From a virus: a stretch of 29,130 bases of DNA. The stretch's first letter is position 1. Every line of letters begins with the position of its first letter. The DNA is taken from positions 1-29,130 of the IMG/VR virus record IMGVR_UViG_3300028563_000064, one strand, 5' to 3'. Positions 14,553-23,241 of this stretch are shown here, in pieces. Made by a program: the position numbers and the translations under genes. The notes below the pieces were generated by a model. The model was not told the origin of the DNA. It saw nothing but the letters and a program-made list of their open reading frames with translations, and did no database searches.

Positions 14553-16535
14553 TTAAACCCAGAACGGCATCCAGCCGACACCCAGACCCTGCACGGCCAC
14601 CCGAACCCAAGCAACGGGTTGAGCTCCTACCCCGGGGTATGTGGCCCCGCCGATGGAGGCAACACCACCTCCGGTGGCGGTATAGGGGAGATCGAGGTTT
14701 AGGGCAACGGGGTTGGCAGCAGTGGCGAAAAGGCGCATAGCTGTTTGCCCAATCCCCGCAGTAGCAAGATTCAGGGTAGGATTAAGAGCCCCGTTAGCGG
14801 AAGCTATGGTAAGAGAGGACCCGCCTACGGGGGGGGAGCCGATAAACATCCCGGAGGGAGCGATAAGGAGACGCGAGGAGACGGCCGTATTGTCATAGAC
14901 CTCCCAGATGCCTCCACCCGAGATACCTACTCCCGCGTAGTAAGACCGCCCGGAATTACCATCCAGGTAATTAGCATATGCTCCGTGACCAGCCGAACCT
15001 AGGAGCTGGAGCTGAGGACTGCCCGCCGCATCACCCTGTACGGATAGAGTGGTACCTGCGGTAGCTCCATTAATGAGAATATTCCCGGTTCCCCCGATGG
15101 TTATTCGCGCTGCATTGTTTGTTACGAGGCTAAACGGTATCGCCTGAGCGGGCCCCATCCCGAATTGTTCCCCCGTCGGGCCGTTGGAGAAGGGACTTGC
15201 TGTATACCCAACAGAGGTAAGAGTCAAGTTAACGAAGTGAGGTCCGTCGTTATAAAAATAGGCGCTTATGTCCCCGATGACTCCGCTGGTCCCAGGTCCC
15301 GCGTTCCAGGCCTGAGCACCGTTTAAATTAGCCTGGAAAAGACCTGCTTGGAATAGGCCACCTACGTTTAGGGTTGCACCGCTGGAGGACGCCGGGATGC
15401 TAAATTGCCCGGTACCCGACTGGTAGGTCATCGAACTACCGCCGAAGGCACCCGCATTGTTGTACTGTACCTGGGTATTAGCTCCTCCCGCCGTTGCGGC
15501 CGGGATAGACACTGCGTTGATGACGTTCGTGCCATCGCAGTACAGAATTGCCCTATTACCCTGAGCTACTAGAACGGGAGCACCACCGGCGCTGAATCCT
15601 AGCGTAAAGGCTCCCGAAGTTTCATTATCTACCCAGTACTGCTGAATCGACCCTGGAACGATCACGGTCACGTTACCCGCGAGGGCTCCGGTAAACCGGT
15701 AGGAGATCCGATTAAGTTGGGCTCCGGAGAGTACGTAGTTGCCGGGACCGACTCCGCCTAGGGAGATCTGCACGAAGTTAAAGGTAGAGACCACCGAGCG
15801 TCCGAACCCTAGGGTGACGAAGTTAATCCCGTCCGTAACGATGATGGCAGAATCAAAGGGCTGAAAGACTTGAGAGGCCGCTCCATTGATCGTCCCCGAG
15901 GGAGGCGTAACTGTTAGGGTACCGGTGCCCGAGTTCTGCACATAGGCGAACCACCCGGAACCTACGGTAGCCGGGTTAGGGAGAGTAAAGACACCACCGG
16001 AGCCTCCGGTCCATTCGATCAGGGAAGCGCGATCTTGCAGAGGGCCAGAACCTATGACGTAGTTCGCACTCTGCTGGTTGATATTAATATTTTCATTCAG
16101 AGTAGTAGAGATCGCCTTTAAGCCTGCCCCGGCAAGAGCCCCGGCATTCGCACTAGAGACCCCTGCACCGAATTGGAATACTCGCCACGTCCCGGCCTGC
16201 GTCGAATTATCGGCTAGGTAGATCTGCCAGACCTGCCCCGAGGGAACTACCATTAACGTGTTTCCGAGATTATCGGTAACCGTAAAGGAATTCGCCCCGA
16301 CGTTATTAAACAGAGCGCAATAGCCCGTCGAGGATTCGCGGGCATCGTCTAGCCGAAGGGAGAGGCCCACAGCGGTCGCTGTGATATCTAAGATCTCGGC
16401 TAGGACTGGTTGCCCACCTGCGGTAAGCTCGGTAGGCCACCCAAGCAGGATATTGGTCGAAACCGTCAGAGGGATATAGGTCGGCAACGCCGGGGCGATG
16501 TTGTTGCCCCCGAAGACTGTTTGAAAAGAACCCAT
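14553..16535 (-). CDS. Conventional tail fibre / receptor-binding protein (no signal peptide)
   Basis: A 660-residue beta-rich protein with a near-perfect AAAGGAGG ribosome binding site (16545-16552). The N-terminus (LPTYIPLTVSTNILLGWP) looks like a virion-anchoring domain. It contains three related beta modules at about 60-123, 181-240 and 285-350; the second (TLPNPATVGSGWF, NSGTGTLTVTPPSG, TINGAAS, TDGINF) also occurs in the exported protein at 23996-26992. The C-terminal half resembles a fibre tip with Gly/Asn/Ser-rich turns (GAHGAYANYLDGNSG..YYAGVG-like pattern). Only two Cys, in contrast with the signal-peptide fibres upstream. It lies between adaptor and hub genes, as expected for a tail fibre. 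Confidence 0.75.
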   Translation of the reverse strand: MGSFQTVFGGNNIAPALPTYIPLTVSTNILLGWPTELTAGGQPVLAEILDITATAVGLSLRLDDARESSTGYCALFNNVGANSFTVTDNLGNTLMVVPSGQVWQIYLADNSTQAGTWRVFQFGAGVSSANAGALAGAGLKAISTTLNENININQQSANYVIGSGPLQDRASLIEWTGGSGGVFTLPNPATVGSGWFAYVQNSGTGTLTVTPPSGTINGAASQVFQPFDSAIIVTDGINFVTLGFGRSVVSTFNFVQISLGGVGPGNYVLSGAQLNRISYRFTGALAGNVTVIVPGSIQQYWVDNETSGAFTLGFSAGGAPVLVAQGNRAILYCDGTNVINAVSIPAATAGGANTQVQYNNAGAFGGSSMTYQSGTGQFSIPASSSGATLNVGGLFQAGLFQANLNGAQAWNAGPGTSGVIGDISAYFYNDGPHFVNLTLTSVGYTASPFSNGPTGEQFGMGPAQAIPFSLVTNNAARITIGGTGNILINGATAGTTLSVQGDAAGSPQLQLLGSAGHGAYANYLDGNSGRSYYAGVGISGGGIWEVYDNTAVSSRLLIAPSGMFIGSPPVGGSSLTIASANGALNPTLNLATAGIGQTAMRLFATAANPVALNLDLPYTATGGGVASIGGATYPGVGAQPVAWVRVAVQGLGVGWMPFWV

Positions 16536-16538
16536 GAC

Positions 16539-17276
16539 CTAATCCTCCTTTCTAACCGAAGCTCTATCGACCACGCGAGTTAGGTCCTCGGTTCCTAGAC
16601 CGGTCACGGCTTCCTCATACATCTCCTTCCAAACAGAGATACGCTCATCGTTTTTTAGGAATGGGGTGCATTCTAGGAGAGCCCGGTACAGCAGGGTCTC
16701 GGGGGCAAAATCCGTCCAGAAGTTTGTCTGGTTGGTACTATCGAGCAGGTTCGGTAATCCATAGTAGTTAATCTCCCAGGCATAGTCGATGTCGGGAGTC
16801 GGGACTATCAACCAATGCTTATAGTCGTAGTCCGCATAGAATTCGGGGGGACCCGTCTGGGTAGAGTCCGGCCAGTAGGATCGGCAATACTCATACGAGC
16901 GAGCGAAGAGCGGCACCCGCTGATTCTGGTTATCTATCCCAAGAGAACTAACCTCGTCGATAGTTCCAGGACCGTCGATGGTTATTGGGCTATCCACGGT
17001 ATCAGAATTCGAGCCTGCGGCACCGACACCGTAGTTCATCGAAGTAGTGCGACGCCATCCAGAGGGTTTAGCGTAGACCGGGACCCCTACCGTTAGGACA
17101 GAGGTCACCGGGATTATCATGCCCGTGATTTTCAACCTACGCGCTATGGCCCTCTCCGCTAAGTTGATTAGACTCGGCAGTTGGTTATAGACAGTAGGGT
17201 CCGTAGAAGGACCGCCACGCTCCAAATACGACTGAAGCGTTTTGATCAAACTCGTGAAAGTCAGGGCAGTGGCCAT
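16539..17276 (-). CDS. Head-to-tail adaptor (SU10 adaptor-like)
   Basis: A 245-residue protein coupled by TAATG. LTFTSLIKTLQSYLERG, PSLINLAERAIARRLK, PSGWRRTTSMNYG, RSYEYCRSYWPD, PEFYADYDYKHWLIVPTPD, then APETLLYRALLECTPFLKND and DERI together make a strong match to the adaptor family attached below the portal in short-tailed phages (SU10 adaptor / gp11-like). Length is normal for the family. It should form a dodecameric ring linking portal and hub, agreeing with the gp10-like protein two genes downstream. Confidence 0.85.
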   Translation of the reverse strand: MATALTFTSLIKTLQSYLERGGPSTDPTVYNQLPSLINLAERAIARRLKITGMIIPVTSVLTVGVPVYAKPSGWRRTTSMNYGVGAAGSNSDTVDSPITIDGPGTIDEVSSLGIDNQNQRVPLFARSYEYCRSYWPDSTQTGPPEFYADYDYKHWLIVPTPDIDYAWEINYYGLPNLLDSTNQTNFWTDFAPETLLYRALLECTPFLKNDERISVWKEMYEEAVTGLGTEDLTRVVDRASVRKED

Positions 17277-17482
17277 TACGCCGCCTTATCCTGCGCTTCC
17301 GGTGGTACGGGAGGCGGAGGAGTAGGCAGAAGCGATACACGATTCGCTAAGATCATCCGTTGCTTCTCCTGCTGGATCTGCTGAATGACCCCGAAGACGA
17401 AGTTTAACTGGTTGCCCTTAACGACCAGGGCCTCCGAGGTCAACAGCGCTTCGATACTGTTAAGAGTTTCAAGAGATAACAT
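17276..17482 (-). CDS. Small structural-module protein with Pro-rich tail
   Basis: A 68-residue protein with AAGGAG at 17488-17493 and an ATG 14 bases inside the upstream gene; its stop overlaps the adaptor start (TAATG). One amphipathic helix (LNSIEALLTSEALVVKGN, then VFGVIQQIQQEKQR) ends in a Pro-rich tail (PTPPPPVPPE). Short proteins of this kind sit beside adaptor genes in related phages. Function unknown. Confidence 0.6.
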   Translation of the reverse strand: MLSLETLNSIEALLTSEALVVKGNQLNFVFGVIQQIQQEKQRMILANRVSLLPTPPPPVPPEAQDKAA

Positions 17483-18053
17483 TTTTGCTCCTTAGACGTT
17501 GGGTGAGGAAAGGACCCCACTCTTTTAGTTTCTCAGGTGTGAAAAAGTCGCTATGTCCGGAAACCACCGGCATCCCTTTCGTGATATCGCAATGGAAGTT
17601 CTGGATAGCTGGGTCGTTACCGACGTAACCGGTATGGCCTAGCTCTCCCCACTCCTCATCTACGATATGAGCCTTCTCCGCAAACTTGGCAACCTCGGTT
17701 ATGCGATCCCCGCTGTTGCAGTAGACATCGATAAACTCGCACTTGTCGGGACGACGGATAGCGGACTGTAAAGCACCGTTAATGAACACGGCCCCCCTTA
17801 CCGGGGCTCCCTGCAACAGTAAGTGGTAAGCAATCGCGCAGCCGTTAGAATGGCCTACGAGAATATCACCGGGCTCGATGTATGGAAGGAGAACCCCCTC
17901 GACTGCTGGGTTTAGCAACCGAGTCTCCACGGCGAGTTCATACCCGTACTCTGGGTAACGGGCATCGAAACCCGCATCCATCAAGTAGACGAGCAACCCC
18001 CGAACGGGGCTGTCTGGTGAGGTATGAATGCCGTGGATAAGGTGGACTTTCAT
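17469..18053 (-). CDS. Alpha/beta hydrolase (serine esterase-like) next to lysis genes
   Basis: A 194-residue alpha/beta hydrolase: beta-1 with an HGIHT oxyanion-type turn (7-11), nucleophile elbow GHSNG (67-71, Ser69), acid in NSGDRI (Asp116) and His in SGHSDFF (His167). The catalytic triad is therefore complete. No signal peptide, so it is cytosolic until lysis or is virion-borne. It follows holin and endolysin candidates, a position reminiscent of LysB esterases in mycobacteriophages, but it lacks their length and GYSQG-type motif. It may cleave an ester in an envelope lipid, capsule or acyl-modified polymer. Enzyme class is secure, substrate unknown. Confidence 0.8.
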   Translation of the reverse strand: MKVHLIHGIHTSPDSPVRGLLVYLMDAGFDARYPEYGYELAVETRLLNPAVEGVLLPYIEPGDILVGHSNGCAIAYHLLLQGAPVRGAVFINGALQSAIRRPDKCEFIDVYCNSGDRITEVAKFAEKAHIVDEEWGELGHTGYVGNDPAIQNFHCDITKGMPVVSGHSDFFTPEKLKEWGPFLTQRLRSKNVIS

Positions 18054-18055
18054 GG

Positions 18056-18322
18056 CTACGGAGCGTTGGCGATCTGCTGAAGTGAAGCGATTCCGCCGTC
18101 CAGCTTGGCATCGATGGCAACGCCCAGGGCCGTACCTTCCGAGGTCAGGAGACCCGGGAGCAGCAGGTCGAGTTGGCCGACGAGCTTTAGTTCAGCACCG
18201 GGGAAGTTACCAGCCCACTTTAGGGGATCGACCCCCATGTCGGCGCGGAACTGCTTAACGGCCTGAAGGGCCGAGATCAGGGAAGGCGCAGCGGCTTTAA
18301 GAACGGGATTCGGTGTGGACAT
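18056..18322 (-). CDS. Small conserved phage protein in the lysis region
   Basis: An 88-residue protein with TAGGAG ahead of the ATG. It contains LISALQAVKQFRADMG, DPLKWAGNFPGAELKLVGQL, DLLLPGLLTSEG and AIDAKLDGG, a pattern I remember from small proteins between lysis genes and tail genes of uncultured phages. It is moderately hydrophobic without a clear transmembrane helix. A lysis accessory or virion role cannot be decided. Confidence 0.65.
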   Translation of the reverse strand: MSTPNPVLKAAAPSLISALQAVKQFRADMGVDPLKWAGNFPGAELKLVGQLDLLLPGLLTSEGTALGVAIDAKLDGGIASLQQIANAP

Positions 18323-18331
18323 CGTAAACTC

Positions 18332-18532
18332 CTACTTGTTTGGCGGCATTGCCGCATTGGGGAAGAAAATCGTGTGGGCGGCCGTCGCTATCGTGCCACC
18401 GAGGGTAACCCAGGCCATGGCCGTAGGGTTTAAACCGAGGGAGGCCGAATCAAGGGCCATCGCCCCGGAGAGGACGGTAAGCAAGGAAAGAACCTTGTCC
18501 CCGTTCTTAGCAAACCATTGATAAAGAGTCAT
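18332..18532 (-). CDS. Small two-helix membrane protein, holin candidate
   Basis: A 66-residue protein with a strong TGGAGG ribosome binding site. Two hydrophobic segments (about 13-26 and 37-57) are joined by a short turn, giving a hairpin topology. Length, charge distribution and position two genes behind the endolysin fit a holin. No family recognised. Confidence 0.6.
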   Translation of the reverse strand: MTLYQWFAKNGDKVLSLLTVLSGAMALDSASLGLNPTAMAWVTLGGTIATAAHTIFFPNAAMPPNK

Positions 18533-18560
18533 TTTCGTTACCTCCAGGGTTCTTGCTGTT

Positions 18561-18773
18561 TTACGTGTGCTTCGCGATCATGTAAACGAGAGTAGCGGTA
18601 GAGACTAAAAGAGCGAGAATGGCAATCCAAGTATTACGTCCCTGGTCGGTGCGTTCCATCGCCACCTTTACTGTTTCTAAGGCCAGGATCGTGGCACGAT
18701 CAAGGGCCGCTAACCTCGTGTCTATATAGTCACGAAGAGATACCGTGTTGCTATGATCCTGGTCTTCGTTCAT
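18561..18773 (-). CDS. Coiled-coil protein with C-terminal membrane anchor, holin/lysis candidate
   Basis: A 70-residue protein coupled to the endolysin by ATGA. A polar N-terminus (LRDYIDTRLAALDRATILAL...) forms a helix or coiled coil to about residue 44, followed by one transmembrane helix (48-67) and a basic tail. This layout recurs in phage lysis cassettes as holin, antiholin or regulator. Two membrane proteins in the cassette suggest a holin/antiholin pair. Confidence 0.6.
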   Translation of the reverse strand: MNEDQDHSNTVSLRDYIDTRLAALDRATILALETVKVAMERTDQGRNTWIAILALLVSTATLVYMIAKHT

Positions 18774-19144
18774 TTCGTCGCTCCTTCATCCGGAGTTAAC
18801 GAGTAATGGTTATTGTCCTTCGAGTGAAAGTCGCCCCCCCAACAGAAGTCGGGCTGTTGCAACTTCCACCAGGCCCCTAGCTCCTTATGTCCCGTATCGT
18901 CCGTGATATAGGTCCCATCCGGGAGATAGAGATTTACGTCGATGGCGAGACCTTCGAGATGCAGAGAGTTCGTGATGCCCTTACCGTCCTTCGCGTTTAG
19001 GGCGGCTACCCGAGGATCACGCACCCACTCGCAGCGACCGGCCAGGTAGCCGAGATCGAAAGCCTTATCGATCAAACGCGGAACCCACTTAGCGAAGCGG
19101 GTCTGTTTCTCTCGTAGGGTCTCGTTTACAGTAGGCTCTGGCAC
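18770..19144 (-). CDS. Endolysin, M15-family L-Ala-D-Glu / D-Ala peptidase
   Basis: A 124-residue single-domain peptidase of the VanY/M15C type. Zinc ligands are visible in SLHLEGLAIDVNLY (S60, H62, D69) and NNHYSL (H113), with the family's WGGDF turn between. It should cleave peptidoglycan stem peptides during lysis. GTG start, overlapping the spanin-like gene by 19 bases, with only a weak GAGAG ahead, so it is probably translated by coupling. It lacks a signal peptide, consistent with release by a holin. Confidence 0.88.
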   Translation of the reverse strand: MPEPTVNETLREKQTRFAKWVPRLIDKAFDLGYLAGRCEWVRDPRVAALNAKDGKGITNSLHLEGLAIDVNLYLPDGTYITDDTGHKELGAWWKLQQPDFCWGGDFHSKDNNHYSLTPDEGATK

Positions 19145-19530
19145 TTCGGCTCTCTATAGAAGAAGCGTTGGATGGTAAAGTACTCGCGATTTAATTTATC
19201 GATGTCCTCCGTTAGCTCCTGCTTAAAGGCGGGATCTGCGGCCTTGCATCGATCCGCTACCCGGTTGCGTATGGCGGTCTCTAGGCTCTGCGCTGCGATT
19301 AGATCTACCCGGGTCTGGATGGCAGTAACCGAAGACACCTGGGCGAAACCAGGGTAGACCGAGGGCAGCCAACCGCAGGCCAAGGCGATATGCAATACGG
19401 ACCCGGAGATGATCAGAATGAGAGCCGCGAAGACCATCCAACGCCAGCGGTTCTGCTCGTACTCGTCGTTCGTGTTCCGAGGGGGCAGTATGGCTTTAAC
19501 GACCCCTAACCCGACATCTTCAAGACCCAT
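19126..19530 (-). CDS. Single-pass membrane protein, spanin-like
   Basis: The ATG at 19530 with AAGGAG immediately ahead (overlapping the upstream TAA) gives 134 residues; the longer open frame to 19671 only shadows the beta-helix gene. Residues 31-51 are a transmembrane helix (MVFAALILIISGSVLHIALAC), preceded by charged cytoplasmic residues (NRWRW) and followed by a mainly helical periplasmic part with Cys at 52, 95 and 130. Topology and location beside the endolysin fit an inner-membrane spanin. No separate outer-membrane lipoprotein partner is visible, so a holin or other envelope role is possible. Confidence 0.6.
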   Translation of the reverse strand: MGLEDVGLGVVKAILPPRNTNDEYEQNRWRWMVFAALILIISGSVLHIALACGWLPSVYPGFAQVSSVTAIQTRVDLIAAQSLETAIRNRVADRCKAADPAFKQELTEDIDKLNREYFTIQRFFYREPKCQSLL

Positions 19531-19540
19531 CTTCTTCTCC

Positions 19541-21748
19541 TTATGGTTGAACGAACGGCGTATTGGCATCCCAACGAGCTTTGGCGGGGAGCCCGCTTGT
19601 AGCGGTACACCCTGCTCCTGTGGGGGTCTGGAGCTTAGTGCCAGCAGCCGGGGTGACCCACGGCCAGGCATATCTGCAATTGATGCCTGAGGTACCGAAC
19701 TCGGGAGGGGTCGTAGAGGTATACAGGGAACTCGGGAATACCTGCGAGTACCCCGCTGGGGTATCTACGATGCTGTTCGTAAAGAAGTCATAGTTTCCAC
19801 TACGAAACAGGAGCTGGGGGTTATTAACCCCGTTAAGGTTGTTGTCGTTGCAGTAGATCCCACCGTTACCGCACTCGGAGCCGGTCCAGCCTAGAAGCCA
19901 GATCTCACCCTTATTGTTTGGGCACCCGGCAGTCCCGAAGCATCCCTGATAGACGTAACCGTTAGCAGCGGTAGTGACACCAGAGATACCTAACACATTA
20001 CCTACGTAGGCCATCTCGTAATCCCACATCATAGCCCCCGCCGCACGCAGGGGGCCTGGGGGGTACGGGTAAGCTTGGCCGGTGGCGTACCCGAGCCCGC
20101 TGTTGTCGTTGACGGTCCCGCTAGCAACTCCGAAGGTCACCGAGGAGCTAAGAGTCAGACTCGGGTCCGTAAAGGGAGGGCGCTGGGATAGAAACCAGTT
20201 ACGGAAGAAGGTGTGAGCAGTGACGTTGCCGTGAGTCTCATCGTCGTCGCCGTTATCCCCCTGATTACCCTCGAAGAGGATTCCGTGGCAGCCGACGTAG
20301 TGGGAACCGTTAACGCCCATATCGAGGAGGTAGTTACCGATGCCGCTGTTGGCCTGATACATCGTTTCACCGATGTAATTATAGGAGACCACGTTGCCCC
20401 CACCGCATGAGCGACCTACCATCCCCTTGCCGCCCAGTCTGATGATGCTGTTCGTAATCATCGACTCGGTAGTAGCGCCATCGATGGCTACGGGGTACTC
20501 GATCCCGTTGTTTTCGAGATCCGCCCCGTCGTGGAAGTAAACGGTATTAAGCTCGATCCGCAGAGAATTGCTGATGACTACGCCACCGCGCCATAGGAAG
20601 GTTTCCACGTTTTTAAGCCAGCACCCGTCGCAGTACTGGAAAACCACCGGGTCCTGGGTGGACCTCTCAATCGTAACATTCTCCAAACCCGCTCCGGAGA
20701 TAAATGGCACGGAGGTACCGGAGGCGTTGGTTGGCCAGTAGACTTGAGCGAAATGGGGGCTACCGGCTCTAAACGCTACCGTCACCGGCGAGTCGAAGGT
20801 GATAGTGCAAAGGGCTCCTGGGCACACCGAACTGATGGCGGAGATCTTCTTCACCTCGCTAGTTTCCCGATCATAGACGGCCCCGTAGGCTTGCCCATCC
20901 TCCACCGTGGTGCAACCGGGGCAGTAGACTATCCTCCCGATCATCGGACTGGTGTTTGCGGCGGCATAGTCGAGTGCGCCGAAAAGGTTAGCTGCAAGAC
21001 TCCCGCTGGTGTTCGCCGGGTTTGTCTGTGTAGTGGCTCCAGAGGCCTCGTCGATACGTACATCCATTCCTACGGCGAGATTAGCCACGCTATTAAGCTG
21101 GACGGTCGTTGCTCCCTGGAAAACGCTGAAAGCTAACTGCGCGCCGCACCCGGTGGCCGAAACTCCGTAGGGGCATCCTGCCCACCACAGGTTATTGTTC
21201 GGATTCGCTCCTATCCGCACGGTCGCATTGGTGCTAACCCCGGGGCATGGGGAAGTCCCGGGGGCAGTTGCTCCGCAAGCACCCGAAGCTACGTAGGTCT
21301 GTAACATCCCATTATAGACAAAGAATTCGGTTCCGCAGAAGGCAACGGGAGGTTCACCCCCACCGGCAACCGTACATGCGGCACCCCGAACGGTGATGCC
21401 CTTATTAATCAGAACGGTCTGAGTGTTATCGAGATAGAACTTACCCGAGGAAAGCTGAACGACCCCGTTAGCGGCGCAAGCGGCGATGGCAGCGGTAATC
21501 AGGGTGTAATCATCTCCTGCCGTAGGAGGCGTAAGGTGGCCGCTAGGGCTAACGGTAGCTCCGCATTGGGTTCTGGTGGTAGGGATGCCGCCGTAGAACA
21601 GCATCCCGGCTTTCGGCCAGTTAGCTGCCGAGAGATCATTAATAGCTGGAAGAAACGGAGCCGTCGAGGCAACTCCTCGCCCATGCCGTATGGCGGCCTG
21701 TGCGTTTGCTACCAGCAGAGAGAGCAGAAGGGCGATGATATATTTCAT
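19541..21748 (-). CDS. Secreted, Cys-rich right-handed beta-helix spike / pectate-lyase-like protein
   Basis: The ATG at 21748 overlaps the upstream TGA (ATGA) and begins a Sec signal peptide (MKYIIALLLSLLVANAQA, cut after residue 18); longer starts would be shadows. The 735-residue product shows pectate-lyase/tailspike hallmarks: AGDDYTLITAAIAACAANG, VVQLSSGKFYL and INKGITVRG, then repeated Asn/Gly/Val-rich rungs (GLENVTIERS, WLKNVETFLW, GGVVISNSLRIELNTVYFHD). It carries 22 Cys, many paired closely (CPGC, CDGC, CPGALC, CFGTAGC, CGNGGIYC), implying disulfides formed outside the cytoplasm. It may degrade or bind host polysaccharide. It could be a virion spike or an enzyme secreted by the infected cell. 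Confidence 0.75.
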   Translation of the reverse strand: MKYIIALLLSLLVANAQAAIRHGRGVASTAPFLPAINDLSAANWPKAGMLFYGGIPTTRTQCGATVSPSGHLTPPTAGDDYTLITAAIAACAANGVVQLSSGKFYLDNTQTVLINKGITVRGAACTVAGGGEPPVAFCGTEFFVYNGMLQTYVASGACGATAPGTSPCPGVSTNATVRIGANPNNNLWWAGCPYGVSATGCGAQLAFSVFQGATTVQLNSVANLAVGMDVRIDEASGATTQTNPANTSGSLAANLFGALDYAAANTSPMIGRIVYCPGCTTVEDGQAYGAVYDRETSEVKKISAISSVCPGALCTITFDSPVTVAFRAGSPHFAQVYWPTNASGTSVPFISGAGLENVTIERSTQDPVVFQYCDGCWLKNVETFLWRGGVVISNSLRIELNTVYFHDGADLENNGIEYPVAIDGATTESMITNSIIRLGGKGMVGRSCGGGNVVSYNYIGETMYQANSGIGNYLLDMGVNGSHYVGCHGILFEGNQGDNGDDDETHGNVTAHTFFRNWFLSQRPPFTDPSLTLSSSVTFGVASGTVNDNSGLGYATGQAYPYPPGPLRAAGAMMWDYEMAYVGNVLGISGVTTAANGYVYQGCFGTAGCPNNKGEIWLLGWTGSECGNGGIYCNDNNLNGVNNPQLLFRSGNYDFFTNSIVDTPAGYSQVFPSSLYTSTTPPEFGTSGINCRYAWPWVTPAAGTKLQTPTGAGCTATSGLPAKARWDANTPFVQP

Positions 21749-23241
21749 TGAAATGCGATAGCCGTTGCGAAAGCGGTGGACCCGTGTTGAGCAGCACCCA
21801 TAACGAAATTCCAGTTCTGGGTTACTGTGGTTGCAAAGTTTGCGTGACCGAATTGGTCTGCGTTGTCCATACGGTCCTGGTCGAAGGTCGCCCCACCCGT
21901 GATTGCATAGGAGACGCAATCGAAGACCGCCCCTGCGGGAGCCCCGGCAGCCATCGCCCCCTGAGAGGCCGTGCCCGACCCGGTTTGGTCGATGACGAGG
22001 CCCGGGGCCGCGATTGGGGTGATCGTCGGGAAATTAGAGATCACCGTACCACTGCCCGGAGCGGCCCCATTAAAACTCTGCGCATTTAAGAATGAGCTTG
22101 CTTGCGCTCCTACTACATCCCAAAGGTGGATGGAGAACTGGGGTTGTCCTGCTCCGGATAGGTTAACTGTTAGGGTAAGGTTATTCCCCGAGGTCGCATT
22201 CTGGTGATAGAAAACCTGCGAAGTACCCGCCGCTCCCGGGTTCGTGTAAGTCTGACTGCCAGAATCCACGACCGATGAGACTGCATTGATGTTATTACCT
22301 GCTGCCATAGAGGCGACAAGCAAATTCCCATCGGAAGGGAATAGAAGAACATTTGCCCCATTCTGGGGGTTGACCACACTGTAATGAAGTAGTCGTTTGA
22401 CACGGATGCCAGTTGGGGCCGCAGTGCCCGCGCTCGCGACTTTTAAAGCAACCGAGGCATCAACACAATTGGTCCCAGTAGACTGAGTGAACCCAAAACC
22501 AGGATTGATCGACCCGTTAGTAGTCTGCACGTCGAACGATGACGCACTCGGGATCGTGGCGATGTTGTTCGCGTGCATAAAGGCAGGGGATACCCCACCG
22601 GTCTTCGAAATCGCCGTGGCCTGGGTGCTGATCCCGGTGCCGACGGGGTCGTTACTGATCGCGTAATTCCAGATCAGGTGGCCGCCGTTCGCGTCGTTGT
22701 TCGTCGTCGGAGTGTAGGCCCCCGCAGTGATCGAGGAGCAGGCCGCATTCGCCGTGCTATGACTGCCGTCCGCAGGACTCGCCGTGGCGATGTTATTAAA
22801 CTCAGCAATCGCATAGTGGAACGGTTTGATGAACGTATCGAAGGTTACGGTCAACGTGTGCAGGCAAGATCCCGTGGCATTCGGTAACACGTAGATCTTA
22901 GTGTTCATATTCCCGACCGAGGCGGTCCCTCCCGTGACCGTAGCGGCAGGCCAAGTGTCTCCGCAGGAATCAGAGATGGCCCAAGTACGAGAAGCACTGT
23001 AGGGGTATGCAATCGATAGGAGGATCGGATTGCCCGTCCCCGTCGCATTAGGCAAGTTGATGACGAAGGCATTGCCGGTAATGCCGTTGTTATCGTTCAG
23101 GTCGGAACCGGTACCCTGAATAAAGGTTGGCACCGGGGGCCCACCGCCGCCACCGCCAAGGGACATGCCGACACCGTGATGAATACGAGCATCGGCAAAG
23201 GAGAGGAAAAGAGCGAGCGCTAAGGCTAGAACCTTCTTCAT
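21745..23241 (-). CDS. Secreted fibre-like protein with Gly linker (third of four)
   Basis: The ATG at 23241 overlaps the upstream TGA (ATGA). The signal peptide MKKVLALALALFLSFADA (cut after 18) is followed by RIHHGVGMS and a run of six Gly. The 498-residue product has two similar halves of beta-sandwich-like sequence (ILLSIAYPYSASRTW, CGDTWPAATV; later LLVASMAAGNNINAVSSVVD, QTYTNPGA) and five Cys in the mature part. The first half resembles the shorter protein encoded just upstream (23238-23999). I recognise the general fold class (jelly-roll/Ig-like phage adhesin) but no named family. Surface adhesion is inferred. Confidence 0.7.
   Translation of the reverse strand: MKKVLALALALFLSFADARIHHGVGMSLGGGGGGPPVPTFIQGTGSDLNDNNGITGNAFVINLPNATGTGNPILLSIAYPYSASRTWAISDSCGDTWPAATVTGGTASVGNMNTKIYVLPNATGSCLHTLTVTFDTFIKPFHYAIAEFNNIATASPADGSHSTANAACSSITAGAYTPTTNNDANGGHLIWNYAISNDPVGTGISTQATAISKTGGVSPAFMHANNIATIPSASSFDVQTTNGSINPGFGFTQSTGTNCVDASVALKVASAGTAAPTGIRVKRLLHYSVVNPQNGANVLLFPSDGNLLVASMAAGNNINAVSSVVDSGSQTYTNPGAAGTSQVFYHQNATSGNNLTLTVNLSGAGQPQFSIHLWDVVGAQASSFLNAQSFNGAAPGSGTVISNFPTITPIAAPGLVIDQTGSGTASQGAMAAGAPAGAVFDCVSYAITGGATFDQDRMDNADQFGHANFATTVTQNWNFVMGAAQHGSTAFATAIAFQ

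Noticed and set aside
19531-19671. Longer start for the spanin-like gene
   Set aside because: The extension duplicates coding space of the beta-helix gene. The ATG at 19530 has AAGGAG at ideal spacing.
21749-21919. N-terminal extension of the beta-helix protein
   Set aside because: It would only shadow the end of the upstream gene. The ATGA-coupled ATG at 21748 opens directly into a signal peptide.
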